Positions 1 to 6,351 of a stretch of DNA of 9,892 bases are shown piece after piece (within the stretch, counting starts at the first letter, position 1; each line of letters opens with the position of its first letter). This DNA is from Acidimicrobiia bacterium. GTDB taxonomy: Bacteria > Actinomycetota > Acidimicrobiia > Spongiisociales > UBA5794. Both the position numbers and the translations under genes were made by a program. Under the pieces are notes generated by a model. It made no database searches. It worked only from the letters and a program-made list of their open reading frames with translations, and was not told where the DNA came from. The stretch is from NCBI GenBank assembly GCA_013695075.1, contig JACDBE010000123.1, positions 1 through 9,892 on the forward strand, given 5' to 3'.

Positions 1-656
1 CGCAGCAGGTAGACGGCGTCGAGCTCGCCCAGGGCGTCGTCGAGGTGGCTGGTGGTGGTCACCGGCCAGCCGGCGGTGTCCAGCGGGAGCAGGGTGGAGG
101 GCGCCACCAGCACCACCTCCGCCCCCAGCGCCGTCATGGCGTGAATGTTGGACCGGGCCACGCGGCTGTGGCGGATGTCGCCGACGATGGCGATGCGGAG
201 TCCGTCGAGCTTGCCGAAGCGCTGCCGCAGCGTCAGGCAGTCGAGCAGCGCCTGGGTGGGGTGCTGGTGGCAGCCGTCGCCGCCGTTGACTACCGGCACC
301 GACGCCCAGTCGGCCACCCGCCACGGGGCGCCGGTCGCCTGGTGGCGGACCACCATCAGGTCGAGCCCCATGGCCTCGATGGTGAGCACGGTGTCCTTGA
401 AGCCCTCGCCCTTCTGCTGCGCCGAGGTGCCCGGGGCGAACGACATGGTGTCCGCCGACAGCGCCTTGGCCGCCTTCTCGAACGACAGCCTGGTTCTGGT
501 CGACGGCTCGAAGAACAGGGTGGCCACCGTCTTGCCCCGCAGCGCCGGCACCTTGGGGATGGGCCGCCGCAACACCTCGGCGAAAGCGTCGGCGTCATCC
601 AGGTAGCCCTCGATGCTGGTGCGGTCCAGCCCCTCGGTGGTGAGCAGGTGTCTCAT
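1..656 (-). CDS. pyrB: Aspartate carbamoyltransferase catalytic subunit (partial, 3' end beyond window)
   Basis: Cytoplasmic enzyme that joins carbamoyl phosphate and L-aspartate to make N-carbamoyl-aspartate, the first committed step of pyrimidine synthesis. The 218 visible residues hold the whole carbamoyl-phosphate domain and the start of the aspartate domain; the family is usually about 310 residues, so roughly 90 are missing at the left edge. Visible motifs are FFEPSTRTRLSFE (residues 48-60, with the S52-T53-R54-T55 phosphate-binding signature), QKGE with K82 on the mobile loop, R104, HPTQ at 132-135 and R165 in GDIRHSR. The ATG at 656 has an AGGAGGG ribosome-binding site six bases upstream, and its ATGA overlaps the pyrR stop, so the two genes are translationally coupled. 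The HPTQ motif and STRT loop argue against ornithine carbamoyltransferase (HPCQ). Identification is firm. Confidence 0.96.
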   Translation of the reverse strand, partial: MRHLLTTEGLDRTSIEGYLDDADAFAEVLRRPIPKVPALRGKTVATLFFEPSTRTRLSFEKAAKALSADTMSFAPGTSAQQKGEGFKDTVLTIEAMGLDLMVVRHQATGAPWRVADWASVPVVNGGDGCHQHPTQALLDCLTLRQRFGKLDGLRIAIVGDIRHSRVARSNIHAMTALGAEVVLVAPSTLLPLDTAGWPVTTTSHLDDALGELDAVYLL

Positions 657-1237
657 GCGTCGCCCTCCTCACCCTCCGGAGTGTCGACCGCGGCGAGGCC
701 CTCGATGACCACCGCCTCGGTGCCGTCGATCTCGTCGAGGCGCACCGCCACCCGCTGCGACGCCGCCGTCGGCAGGTTCTTCCCCACGTAGTCGGCACGA
801 ATGGGCAGCTCGCGGTGTCCTCGATCTACCAGGACGGCGAGCTGCACCGTCCCCGGGCGGCCCAGGTCGGTGAGAGCGTCGAGCGCAGCCCGGATGGTGC
901 GACCGGTGTAGAGCACGTCATCGACGAGGACCACGGTCTGGCCGGCGATGGGCTCGGGAATCTCGGTGCGCCCCAGGGGGGTGGTCGGTCTCGTGTCCAG
1001 ATCGTCGCGGTACATGGCGACGTCGAGCGAGCCGTGGGGCACCGGGGTGCCCTCGATCTCCGTGAGGAACTTGGCCAGCCGGGCGGCCAGCGGCACCCCG
1101 CGGGTGTGGATGCCGAGCACGATGAGGCGGTCAGGCCCCCGGTTGCGCTCAACGATTTCGTGGGCGATCCGTCTCAGGGCCCGGGAGATGTCCTGCGGGC
1201 CCATGATCGGGCTCGACGCATGCGGACCGGGCGGCAC
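653..1237 (-). CDS. pyrR: PyrR, pyrimidine operon RNA-binding regulator / uracil phosphoribosyltransferase
   Basis: RNA-binding protein that senses UMP/UTP and represses pyr genes by binding a stem-loop in their mRNA; many family members also make UMP from uracil and PRPP. The 194-residue product has the type I phosphoribosyltransferase fold, with LIVLGIHTRG at 38-47, the PRPP loop VVLVDDVLYTGRT at 102-114 and the family-typical DRGHRELPIRADYVGKNLPT block at 138-157. I chose the GTG at 1237 because a perfect AAGGAGG lies four bases upstream. The in-frame ATG at 1327 would translate through the PyrR-binding loop and promoter and adds a non-conserved arginine/proline-rich tail, while the internal ATG (codon 12) lacks a ribosome-binding site. 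It is followed by pyrB with an ATGA overlap. A PyrR-loop sequence just upstream implies autoregulation. Confidence 0.95.
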   Translation of the reverse strand: MPPGPHASSPIMGPQDISRALRRIAHEIVERNRGPDRLIVLGIHTRGVPLAARLAKFLTEIEGTPVPHGSLDVAMYRDDLDTRPTTPLGRTEIPEPIAGQTVVLVDDVLYTGRTIRAALDALTDLGRPGTVQLAVLVDRGHRELPIRADYVGKNLPTAASQRVAVRLDEIDGTEAVVIEGLAAVDTPEGEEGDA

Positions 1238-1241
1238 GTGG

Positions 1242-1248
1242 CCTCCTT
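1242..1248 (-). promoter_or_regulatory. Strong Shine-Dalgarno of pyrR, next to PyrR-binding loop
   Basis: Minus-strand AAGGAGG, a full match to the anti-Shine-Dalgarno of 16S rRNA, separated by four bases from the GTG at 1237. It fixes the pyrR start. One base (1249) separates it from the 3' side of the PyrR-binding consensus, so a bound PyrR protein would be expected to hinder ribosome loading. Confidence 0.85.
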
Positions 1249-1249
1249 T

Positions 1250-1270
1250 CCTTTCCGGCCTCGCGGGACC
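1250..1270 (-). promoter_or_regulatory. PyrR-binding RNA loop upstream of pyrR
   Basis: Read on the minus strand, this stretch contains GGTCC, a short loop CGCGA, GGCC and then GGAAAGG. It follows the known PyrR-binding consensus (A/G-G-U-C-C-N-G-N-G-A-G-G-C-Y, then an A/G-rich tail) at nearly every fixed position. GG(T)CC pairs with GGCC to give a short stem with a bulged base, as in the Bacillus pyr leader binding loops. It lies in the expected 5' leader, 13 bases from the pyrR GTG. I see no terminator hairpin with a U-run between it and the gene, so transcription attenuation of the Bacillus kind is unlikely. Translational repression, as described for mycobacterial pyr operons, fits better. 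The site match is seen in the sequence; the mechanism is inferred. Confidence 0.8.
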
Positions 1271-1293
1271 GGGCTTAAAGGATGTCGGCGGTG

Positions 1294-1302
1294 ACCGTAG
1301 CA
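1294..1302 (-). promoter_or_regulatory. Possible extended -10 promoter of pyrR-pyrB
   Basis: Minus-strand TGCTACGGT fits an extended -10 box (TGN followed by TANNNT). A start about seven bases downstream, near 1287, would give a leader of about 50 bases carrying the PyrR loop and the Shine-Dalgarno. There is no convincing -35 hexamer at 17 bp spacing, so this is a weak call. Confidence 0.3.
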
Positions 1303-1339
1303 GGGAGCGAGGCCGCCCCGGTGGCAATTCCGACCATGG

Positions 1340-1533
1340 ACCTAAGGTCGTAGCGTGTCGTGGCGACCGGCAATTCGCTGAAATCGGCCGGTCTGAACGG
1401 GCCGGGTGACAACTTCAGCGGATTACGTGCGTGGCGACCTGTAATTCGCTGAAGTTGGCGGAAGGGGCCGGCTGAGAGCGGCGTCCCAACTTCAGCGAAT
1501 TACATGCCGGGGCGGCATGCCACGGCCTTAGGT
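1340..1533. repeat. 194 bp palindromic (MITE/REP-like) element between nusB and pyrR
   Basis: The ends, 1340-1387 and the reverse complement of 1486-1533, align without gaps at 35 of 48 positions, both starting ACCTAAGG; 9 of the 13 differences are transitions. Inside, the core AATTCGCTGAA occurs four times in alternating orientation: 1372-1382 (+), 1414-1424 (-, one change), 1443-1453 (+) and 1491-1501 (-). The right half is a 19-base perfect inverted repeat (1440-1458 with 1486-1504, 27-base spacer). The middle pair (1410-1426 with 1441-1457) is another palindrome with one mismatch. GTGGCGACC is repeated directly at 1360 and 1431. There is no coding potential, transposase or obvious target duplication. 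It could be a non-autonomous mobile element, a pair of REP-like hairpins, or a structured RNA or terminator after nusB. Confidence 0.75.
1503..1519 (-). terminator. GC-rich hairpin downstream of nusB, possible weak terminator
   Basis: CATGCCG and CGGCATG form a perfect 7 bp stem with a three-base loop, 21 bases past the nusB stop. No T-run follows, so it is not a canonical intrinsic terminator. It overlaps the right end of the palindromic element, whose 19 bp stem follows immediately, so together they could stop or stabilise the 3' end of the aro-efp-nusB transcript. Confidence 0.3.
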
Positions 1534-1540
1534 TGGGCGG

Positions 1541-1921
1541 TCAGGTGGTGGGGCGGGTTTCGGCTGCCTCCCGGGCCATGGTCCCCAGTACCCCGTTGAC
1601 GAACGCCCCGCTGCGGGCAGTCGAGTAACGCTTGGCCAGCTCCACCGCCTCGGAGACGGCGATCCCGACGGGGAGGTCGGTCTCCAGCAGCTCGTAGGCG
1701 CCGATGCGGAGGATGGTCCGGTCCACCGTCGGCATGCGCTCCACCCGCCACCCGTGCGCCCGGGCGGCGATGGCGGCGTCGAGGTCGGCCCGACGCTGCC
1801 ACACCGCGGTGACCAGTCGGGCACCGCGGGCCGACAGGCCGTCGATATCGGGCGGGCCGGCGGTCGCCTCGGCGGCGTAGAGGGCGGCAAGCGCCTCCTC
1901 GCGTGCCTCGGGGCGGGTCAT
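1541..1921 (-). CDS. nusB: Transcription antitermination factor NusB
   Basis: Small all-helical RNA-binding protein that pairs with NusE (ribosomal protein S10) on boxA RNA, promoting antitermination of rRNA operons. The 126-residue product is slightly short for the family (about 130-150). It shows the N-terminal REEALAALYAAE segment (7-18), VDRTILRIGAYELL (66-79), IAVSEAVELAKRYS (87-100) and the near-universal GAFVNGVLGTMA (104-115). The ATG at 1921 is the natural start because the RE(A)..AL..LY motif begins within ten residues; upstream there is only a weak purine stretch (GTGGG). It lies 30 bp after efp and is probably co-transcribed, as in many actinobacteria and firmicutes. It ends the run of closely packed genes, with the palindromic element following its stop. 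Confidence 0.95.
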   Translation of the reverse strand: MTRPEAREEALAALYAAEATAGPPDIDGLSARGARLVTAVWQRRADLDAAIAARAHGWRVERMPTVDRTILRIGAYELLETDLPVGIAVSEAVELAKRYSTARSGAFVNGVLGTMAREAAETRPTT

Positions 1922-1951
1922 CTGCCCACGCTGGTCACAGCGTCACCGTGG

Positions 1952-2512
1952 TCACGAGACGCGGGTGATGTACGAACCGGTCCTGGTGTCCACCTTGACC
2001 ACGTCGCCCTGCTCGACGAACAGCGGCGCCTGGATCACCAGGCCGGTCTGCAACGTCACCGGCTTGGTGGCCCCGGACACCCGGTCTCCCTTCACCCCCG
2101 GTTCGGCGTAGCTCACCGCCAGCTCCACCGAGGCCGGCAGGTCGATGCCGATGGAGGTGCCCTCGAACTGCGGTATCTGGGCGGTCATGCCCTCCACCAG
2201 GTAGTTGGCCGCGTCGCCCACTAGGTCGGTCCCGACCACGATCTGGTCATAGGTCTGCTGGTCCATGAGGTGGAACCCGAGGTCGTCCCGGTACAGGAAC
2301 TGGTATTCCCGCCGGTCGATCCGGGCCAGACCCACCTGCTCGCCGGCGCGGAAGGTGCGGTCGACGACGGCGCCGCCGTCGAGGCTCTTCAGCTTCATGC
2401 GGACGAACGCCTTGCCCTTGCCCGGCTTGACGTGCTGGTGGTCGACCACCGCATACAGCCCGTCGTCGAGGTTGAGCGCCATCCCCGGTCTGATGTCGTT
2501 GGTGGAGATCAT
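1952..2512 (-). CDS. efp: Elongation factor P
   Basis: Ribosome-binding factor that enters next to the P-site tRNA and rescues ribosomes stalled at proline stretches. The 186-residue product has the normal full length with three beta-barrel domains: the KOW-like domain I (about 1-63), domain II with VVGTDLVGDAANYLVEGM (about 117-134), and C-terminal domain III with the GDRVSGATKPVTLQTG stretch (about 150-165). The functional loop reads KPGKGKAF at 29-36, with K32 equivalent to the modified K34 of E. coli. The residue two after that lysine is K34, where most actinobacterial EF-Ps have proline (PGKGP). The ATG at 2512 overlaps the peptidase stop as ATGA, a sign of translational coupling. Identification is firm; whether K32 is modified cannot be seen. 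Confidence 0.97.
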   Translation of the reverse strand: MISTNDIRPGMALNLDDGLYAVVDHQHVKPGKGKAFVRMKLKSLDGGAVVDRTFRAGEQVGLARIDRREYQFLYRDDLGFHLMDQQTYDQIVVGTDLVGDAANYLVEGMTAQIPQFEGTSIGIDLPASVELAVSYAEPGVKGDRVSGATKPVTLQTGLVIQAPLFVEQGDVVKVDTRTGSYITRVS

Positions 2513-3570
2513 GCGCCCACCAGGTCCCGGGGTGACTCGGTGAGCACCCGGTGACCCTCGTCGGTGACCAACACCATGTCCTCGATGCGCACCCCGCCGA
2601 CACCGGGAAGGTAGGCGCCGGGTTCGACGGTGATCACCTGGCCCGGCTCCAGCACATCCTCGGAGTGGCGCCGCGCCGACGGCGCCTCGTGGATCTGGAG
2701 CCCGACACCGTGACCGGTGGAGTGGAGGAAGGCTTCCTCCAGCTCGTAGCGGCGCAGCACCGCCCGGCACGCCTCGTCGACGTCGTGGCCGGTGGCGCCA
2801 GGGCGGACGGCGGCGATCCCGGCCTGGTTGGATTCGGCCACCGCCCGGTGGAGGCGGAGCAGCTCGGTGTCGGGGGCGCCGTCGAGCCACACGGTGCGGG
2901 TCATGTCGGAGTGGTAGCCGTCGACGGTGCACCCGTAGTCGACCAGCAGCAACCCGTTCCCGATGGCCCTGGCGCCGGTCTGATGGTGGGGTCGGGCTGC
3001 GTTGGGCCCGGTGGCCACGATCGGCGGCCAGTCGGCGCGCTCGCCGCCGGCGTTCCTCATGGCTGCGATCAGCGCCTCCCCCAGCTCGTTTTCGGAGGCG
3101 GCGGCGGCGGCCAACCCGGCGATGGCGGAAAAGGCGGCGTCACCGGCGGTGGCGGCGGCGGTGAGGGCGGCGACCTCGTCGTCGTCCTTCACCATCCGGT
3201 GCCGCTCCACCACCCCCGTGCTGGGATGGAGGGTGCCCGGCACCTTGTCCTGGATCGAGGTGAGGAACGCCCAGGTGACGTGCTCGGCCTCGACGTCGAC
3301 GTCGGGAGCGTCGCCGATCAACCCGGCAAGGGCGTCGAGCATCCCGGTGGTGAACACCTCGACGTCGGTGCCCCGAAGGCCGGCTGCCAGCTCGGTGGCC
3401 AGCTCGCCGTAGCGCCCGTCGGTGACGAACAGGCATCGCTGCGGCGACACCAGCAGCCAGGCGGCGGTGCCGGTGAAGCCGGTGAGGTACCGGATGTTGA
3501 TCAGGGAAGACACCAGCAGCGGGCGTTCCCGCGCGGCGATGAGCCGGTCGAGGCGACTGGCATGGTCCAT
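2509..3570 (-). CDS. pepQ: M24 family Xaa-Pro peptidase (PepQ/YqhT-type)
   Basis: Dinuclear metal peptidase expected to cleave Xaa-Pro bonds in the cytoplasm. In 355-residue numbering from a TTG at 3576 (subtract two for the chosen start), an N-terminal creatinase-like domain spans about 8-125 and the pita-bread catalytic domain about 133-350. All five metal ligands are present: D213 and D224 (VDYG and GYHSDMTRT), H289 (HSTGHGVGL), E318 (ITVEPG) and E332 (VRIEDM). The length matches the short PepQ/YqhT group found beside efp in many genomes rather than the longer aminopeptidase P. I prefer the ATG at 3570; the TTG six bases earlier is a real alternative because GAGGGG lies five bases before it and eleven before the ATG. 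It starts 41 bp after aroB and its stop overlaps efp. Exact specificity (aminopeptidase or dipeptidase) is not readable from sequence. Confidence 0.92.
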   Translation of the reverse strand: MDHASRLDRLIAARERPLLVSSLINIRYLTGFTGTAAWLLVSPQRCLFVTDGRYGELATELAAGLRGTDVEVFTTGMLDALAGLIGDAPDVDVEAEHVTWAFLTSIQDKVPGTLHPSTGVVERHRMVKDDDEVAALTAAATAGDAAFSAIAGLAAAAASENELGEALIAAMRNAGGERADWPPIVATGPNAARPHHQTGARAIGNGLLLVDYGCTVDGYHSDMTRTVWLDGAPDTELLRLHRAVAESNQAGIAAVRPGATGHDVDEACRAVLRRYELEEAFLHSTGHGVGLQIHEAPSARRHSEDVLEPGQVITVEPGAYLPGVGGVRIEDMVLVTDEGHRVLTESPRDLVGA

Positions 3571-3611
3571 GGGCAATGGGTCCCCTCGGATGGTGGACGT
3601 GGCGAGCCGTC

Positions 3612-4664
3612 TCAGGCAATGCCGATGGCGGCGAGGGCGGCATCCACGGTAGCGGGGTCCACCGCGGTGACGACGGGGTCGCCGACGGCGCGCAGCAGGG
3701 TCATCCGCAGCCCGGAAGCATCCCGCTTCTTGTCGAGGGCGATGAGCCGCCGCACCTCGCCGGGGTCGAGCCCGGGGGCGGCCACCGGCAGCCCCAGGCT
3801 GCCGATCAGGTCCACCACCCGGTCGGCCTCGGCGAACCCGGCCATCATGGCGGAGGCTGCGCCGGCGGCCACCATCCCCACCGCCACCGCCTCCCCGTGG
3901 CCGAGTCCCGCCGCCACCTCGACGGCGTGACCGACGGTGTGGCCGTAGTTGAGCCAGGCCCGGGTGCCCCGCTCGCCGGGATCGGCGCTGACCACCGCCG
4001 CCTTGACCGCAATCGCCCGGTCCACCACCTCCTCGAGCGGGGCGGCGAGCCCGACGGCCTCATAGCGGTCCACCAGCTCCGGATCGCCCACCAACCCCGC
4101 CTTGAGCGCTTCGGCGGCTCCGTGGCGGATGAGGGTCACCGGGAGCCGGTCGAGGACGTCGAGATCGACCAGCACCCGCCGTGGGTGATGGAACACGCCG
4201 GCCAAATTCTTGCCGTCGACATTGACCGCCGTCTTCCCACCGATGGCGGCGTCGACCGCCCCCAGCAGCGTCGTGGGTACCAGCACCAGGTCGACCCCGC
4301 GCAGGTAGGTCCCGGCCACGAATCCGGCGACATCGGTAAGGGCGCCGCCGCCGACCCCCACGATGAGGTCGTGGCGGGTGAGGCCCAGGGTGTTGAGGGA
4401 GCGGTACACCCGCTCCACCGCCGCCAGCGATTTGGCGGCTTCGCCGTCCGGCAGGGTCTCCACCGCCGTCTCCGTTCCGGCGCCGGCAAGAGCAGCGGCC
4501 AGGGCGGTGCCGATGGGGTGCGATCCGGGTTGGGTGAGCACCGCCACCCGGCGCCGCTCCTCCCCCGCCGGTAGCACCAGGGAGGGGTCGGCGGCGATAC
4601 CGCCATCGACCAGTATCTCGGTGACCACGGTCCCGGCGTCGGTGATCAGGTGGCGGCGGGCCAC
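3612..4664 (-). CDS. aroB: 3-dehydroquinate synthase
   Basis: NAD- and zinc-dependent enzyme that converts DAHP to 3-dehydroquinate, the second step of the shikimate pathway. At 350 residues it has typical bacterial length. Motifs in order are LPDGEAAKS (71-79), the NAD-binding GGGALTDVAGFVAGTYLRG (105-123), PTTLLGAVDAAIGGKTAVN (130-148), KNLAGVFHHP (152-161), zinc ligand E185 in AAEALKAGL, NYGHTVGHAVE (239-249) with ligand H242, and H256 in GHGEAVAVGM. The start is the GTG at 4664, inside the end of aroK (19 bp overlap) with GAGG four bases upstream; no in-frame ATG occurs before the catalytic core. The overlap implies coupling to aroK. No substitutions at key residues were noticed. 2-epi-5-epi-valiolone synthases are related, but the aroC-aroK context makes the shikimate role clear. 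Confidence 0.96.
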   Translation of the reverse strand: MARRHLITDAGTVVTEILVDGGIAADPSLVLPAGEERRRVAVLTQPGSHPIGTALAAALAGAGTETAVETLPDGEAAKSLAAVERVYRSLNTLGLTRHDLIVGVGGGALTDVAGFVAGTYLRGVDLVLVPTTLLGAVDAAIGGKTAVNVDGKNLAGVFHHPRRVLVDLDVLDRLPVTLIRHGAAEALKAGLVGDPELVDRYEAVGLAAPLEEVVDRAIAVKAAVVSADPGERGTRAWLNYGHTVGHAVEVAAGLGHGEAVAVGMVAAGAASAMMAGFAEADRVVDLIGSLGLPVAAPGLDPGEVRRLIALDKKRDASGLRMTLLRAVGDPVVTAVDPATVDAALAAIGIA

Positions 4665-5185
4665 AGCGCCTCAACCGAGCCGGCTACCTCGTCGGCGGAA
4701 TTATCGTCGGTGGCGACCCGGTGGTGGGCGGCTGCCTCATACCGGTCCCTCCGCTCCTCGAGGATCGCCGCCAGACGACCCACCACGGAACCCTCCAGGG
4801 AATCGGAAAGCAACGGACGGTCGGTATCGTCGCCCACCCGGGCCGCCGCCACCTCAGGCTCGACCGTCAACCACACCACGATCCCGCTGCCGCGCATCAG
4901 GTCGATGGAGGCGGAATCGAGCACCGCTCCCCCACCGGCGGCGATGACGGTGCCGGCCGGCTCGAACGCCACCGCCGCCACGGCGGCGGCCTCCGCCAAC
5001 CGGAAGGTGGTCCCGCCGTCGATGGCCCACAAAGCCGGGAGGCGCATGGCGGTAGCGGCCTCCACCATCTGGTCGGTGTCTGCGAAGTCGAGCCCCAGGC
5101 GCTGCGCCACCAGCGGTCCCACCGTCGACTTGCCCGATCCCATCATTCCGATAAGCCACAGATGGCCGCGGTGCGGTGGTGCCAC
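4646..5185 (-). CDS. aroK: Shikimate kinase
   Basis: Cytoplasmic NMP-kinase-fold enzyme that phosphorylates shikimate at the 3-hydroxyl using ATP. The 179-residue product is of normal length. It shows Walker A GMMGSGKST (about 13-21), the shikimate-binding DTD in FADTDQMV, FRLAE (the FR..E motif), the GGG loop in IAAGGGAVLD, and RPLL in the lid. The start is uncertain: the GTG at 5185 lies two bases after the aroC stop and places 12 residues ahead of the P-loop, as expected, but I see no Shine-Dalgarno. The next in-frame ATGs fall within the Walker A motif, and the frame extends upstream only as arginine/glycine-rich sequence antisense-like to the aroC coding frame. Translation probably depends on ribosomes finishing aroC. 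The 3' end overlaps aroB by 19 bp. Confidence 0.94.
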   Translation of the reverse strand: MAPPHRGHLWLIGMMGSGKSTVGPLVAQRLGLDFADTDQMVEAATAMRLPALWAIDGGTTFRLAEAAAVAAVAFEPAGTVIAAGGGAVLDSASIDLMRGSGIVVWLTVEPEVAAARVGDDTDRPLLSDSLEGSVVGRLAAILEERRDRYEAAAHHRVATDDNSADEVAGSVEALWPAAT

Positions 5186-5187
5186 GT

Positions 5188-6339
5188 TCAGAAGGAGGCC
5201 AGCCGTTTGCGGTAGGCGGCCACCGACTCGGTGAGATCGGTGACGGTGTCGCCGCCGAACTTGCGTTGCACCTCCTGGGCCAGCACCACGGCGACCACCT
5301 GCTCGGCCACCACCGCCGCCGCCGGTACGGCGCACACGTCGCTGCGCTCCCGCAACGCCTTGGCTGGCTGTCGGGTGGTGACGTCGACCGTGTCGAGCGG
5401 TCCCATCAGCGTCGACAGCGGCTTCATGGCGGCGCGGACCCTGATCAGCCCGCCGATCGACATGCCGCCCTCGATCCCCCCGGCGCGCCCGGTGGTTCTG
5501 GTGAAACCCGCGCCGTCGTGGGCGATCTCGTCATGTGCTTGCGATCCGCGCTTGGCGGCGGAGGCGAACCCGTCTCCCACCTCGACACCTTTGATCGCCG
5601 GGATCGACATCAACGCCTCGGCGAGGCGGGCGTCCAGCTTGCGGTCCCAGTGCACGTGGCTGCCCAACCCAACGGGAACGTCGTAGGCGAGCACCTCGGC
5701 GACGCCACCAAGGGTGTCGCGTTCGGCGTGAGCAGCCTCGATGGCCTCGACCATGGCCCGCTCGGCGCCTGGGTGAAAGGCCCGCACCGGGGAGGCGTCG
5801 ATGACCGTCAGGTCGGTCGGTTGCGGAAGCGGCGCCTCGGGGGCGGTGACGTCGCCGATGCCGATCACATGGCTGATCACCTCCACCCCGATCTGAGTCA
5901 GCAGGGACTTGGCCAGGTAACCGGCCACGGTGCGGGCCGCCGTCTCCCGGGCGGAGGCCCGTTCCAGGATGTCACGGGCGTCGTGGGTGTCGTACTTCTG
6001 CATCCCGGCCAGGTCGGCGTGACCGGGCCGGGGTTCGGTCAGCGGCCGCTCGGTGGCTCCCGGCAGCGGCGACATCTCGCCCTCCCAGCGGCGCCATTCG
6101 GTGTTGCGGATGATCACGGCCACCGGCGACCCCAGCGTCACCCCGAAGCGGACCCCGGCGAGGACCTCCAGCTCGTCGGTCTCGATGAGCATCCGCTTGC
6201 CCCGCCCGAACCCGAGTCGCCGTCGGGCCAGCTCGGCGGCCAAGTCATCGACCCCGAACGGCATCCCGGCGGGCAATCCCTCGACGATGGTCACCAGACC
6301 GGGCCCGTGCGACTCACCAGCCGTGAGGAAGCGGAGCAT
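5188..6339 (-). CDS. aroC: Chorismate synthase
   Basis: FMN-dependent lyase that converts 5-enolpyruvylshikimate-3-phosphate to chorismate, the branch point to aromatic amino acids, folate and quinones. The 383-residue protein is full length. It has GESHG at 8-12 (catalytic-type H11), TEPRPGHADLAGMQKYD at 101-117 (H107), ERASARET at 126-133, GRAGGIEGGMSIGG at 284-297, and the C-terminal signature RSDVCAVPAAAVVAEQ at 332-347. In the GGMSIGG stretch an isoleucine occupies a position often held by asparagine or threonine; I would not read loss of function into that. The ATG at 6339 fits the family's N-terminus and has no clear Shine-Dalgarno, but a -10-like box lies six bases upstream, suggesting leaderless translation. 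It is the first gene of the aro-pepQ-efp-nusB run. Confidence 0.97.
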   Translation of the reverse strand: MLRFLTAGESHGPGLVTIVEGLPAGMPFGVDDLAAELARRRLGFGRGKRMLIETDELEVLAGVRFGVTLGSPVAVIIRNTEWRRWEGEMSPLPGATERPLTEPRPGHADLAGMQKYDTHDARDILERASARETAARTVAGYLAKSLLTQIGVEVISHVIGIGDVTAPEAPLPQPTDLTVIDASPVRAFHPGAERAMVEAIEAAHAERDTLGGVAEVLAYDVPVGLGSHVHWDRKLDARLAEALMSIPAIKGVEVGDGFASAAKRGSQAHDEIAHDGAGFTRTTGRAGGIEGGMSIGGLIRVRAAMKPLSTLMGPLDTVDVTTRQPAKALRERSDVCAVPAAAVVAEQVVAVVLAQEVQRKFGGDTVTDLTESVAAYRKRLASF

Positions 6340-6345
6340 CACCAG

Positions 6346-6351
6346 ATGGTA
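6346..6351 (-). promoter_or_regulatory. Possible -10 box of a leaderless aroC transcript
   Basis: Minus-strand TACCAT fits the actinobacterial -10 pattern TANNNT and is followed by exactly six bases before the A of the aroC ATG, which would put transcription start on the start codon. There is no convincing -35 hexamer at 16-18 bp, so the call rests on the -10 box, its spacing and the lack of a ribosome-binding site. Confidence 0.35.

Noticed and set aside
1238..1327. Longer pyrR starting from the ATG at 1327.
   Set aside because: The extra 30 residues would be coded through the PyrR loop and Shine-Dalgarno and are not family-like; the GTG at 1237 has a perfect ribosome-binding site.
1360..1504. 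Possible CRISPR-like direct repeat (GTGGCGACC...AATTCGCTGAA twice, 71 bases apart).
   Set aside because: There are only two imperfect direct copies, with inverted copies between them and no regular spacers; palindromic element structure explains them better.
2551..3930. Very long plus-strand open frame (about 459 codons) across pepQ and the end of aroB.
   Set aside because: It is antisense to two well-supported genes, is glycine/proline/histidine-rich without any recognisable motif, and is the typical by-product of high third-position GC on the other strand.
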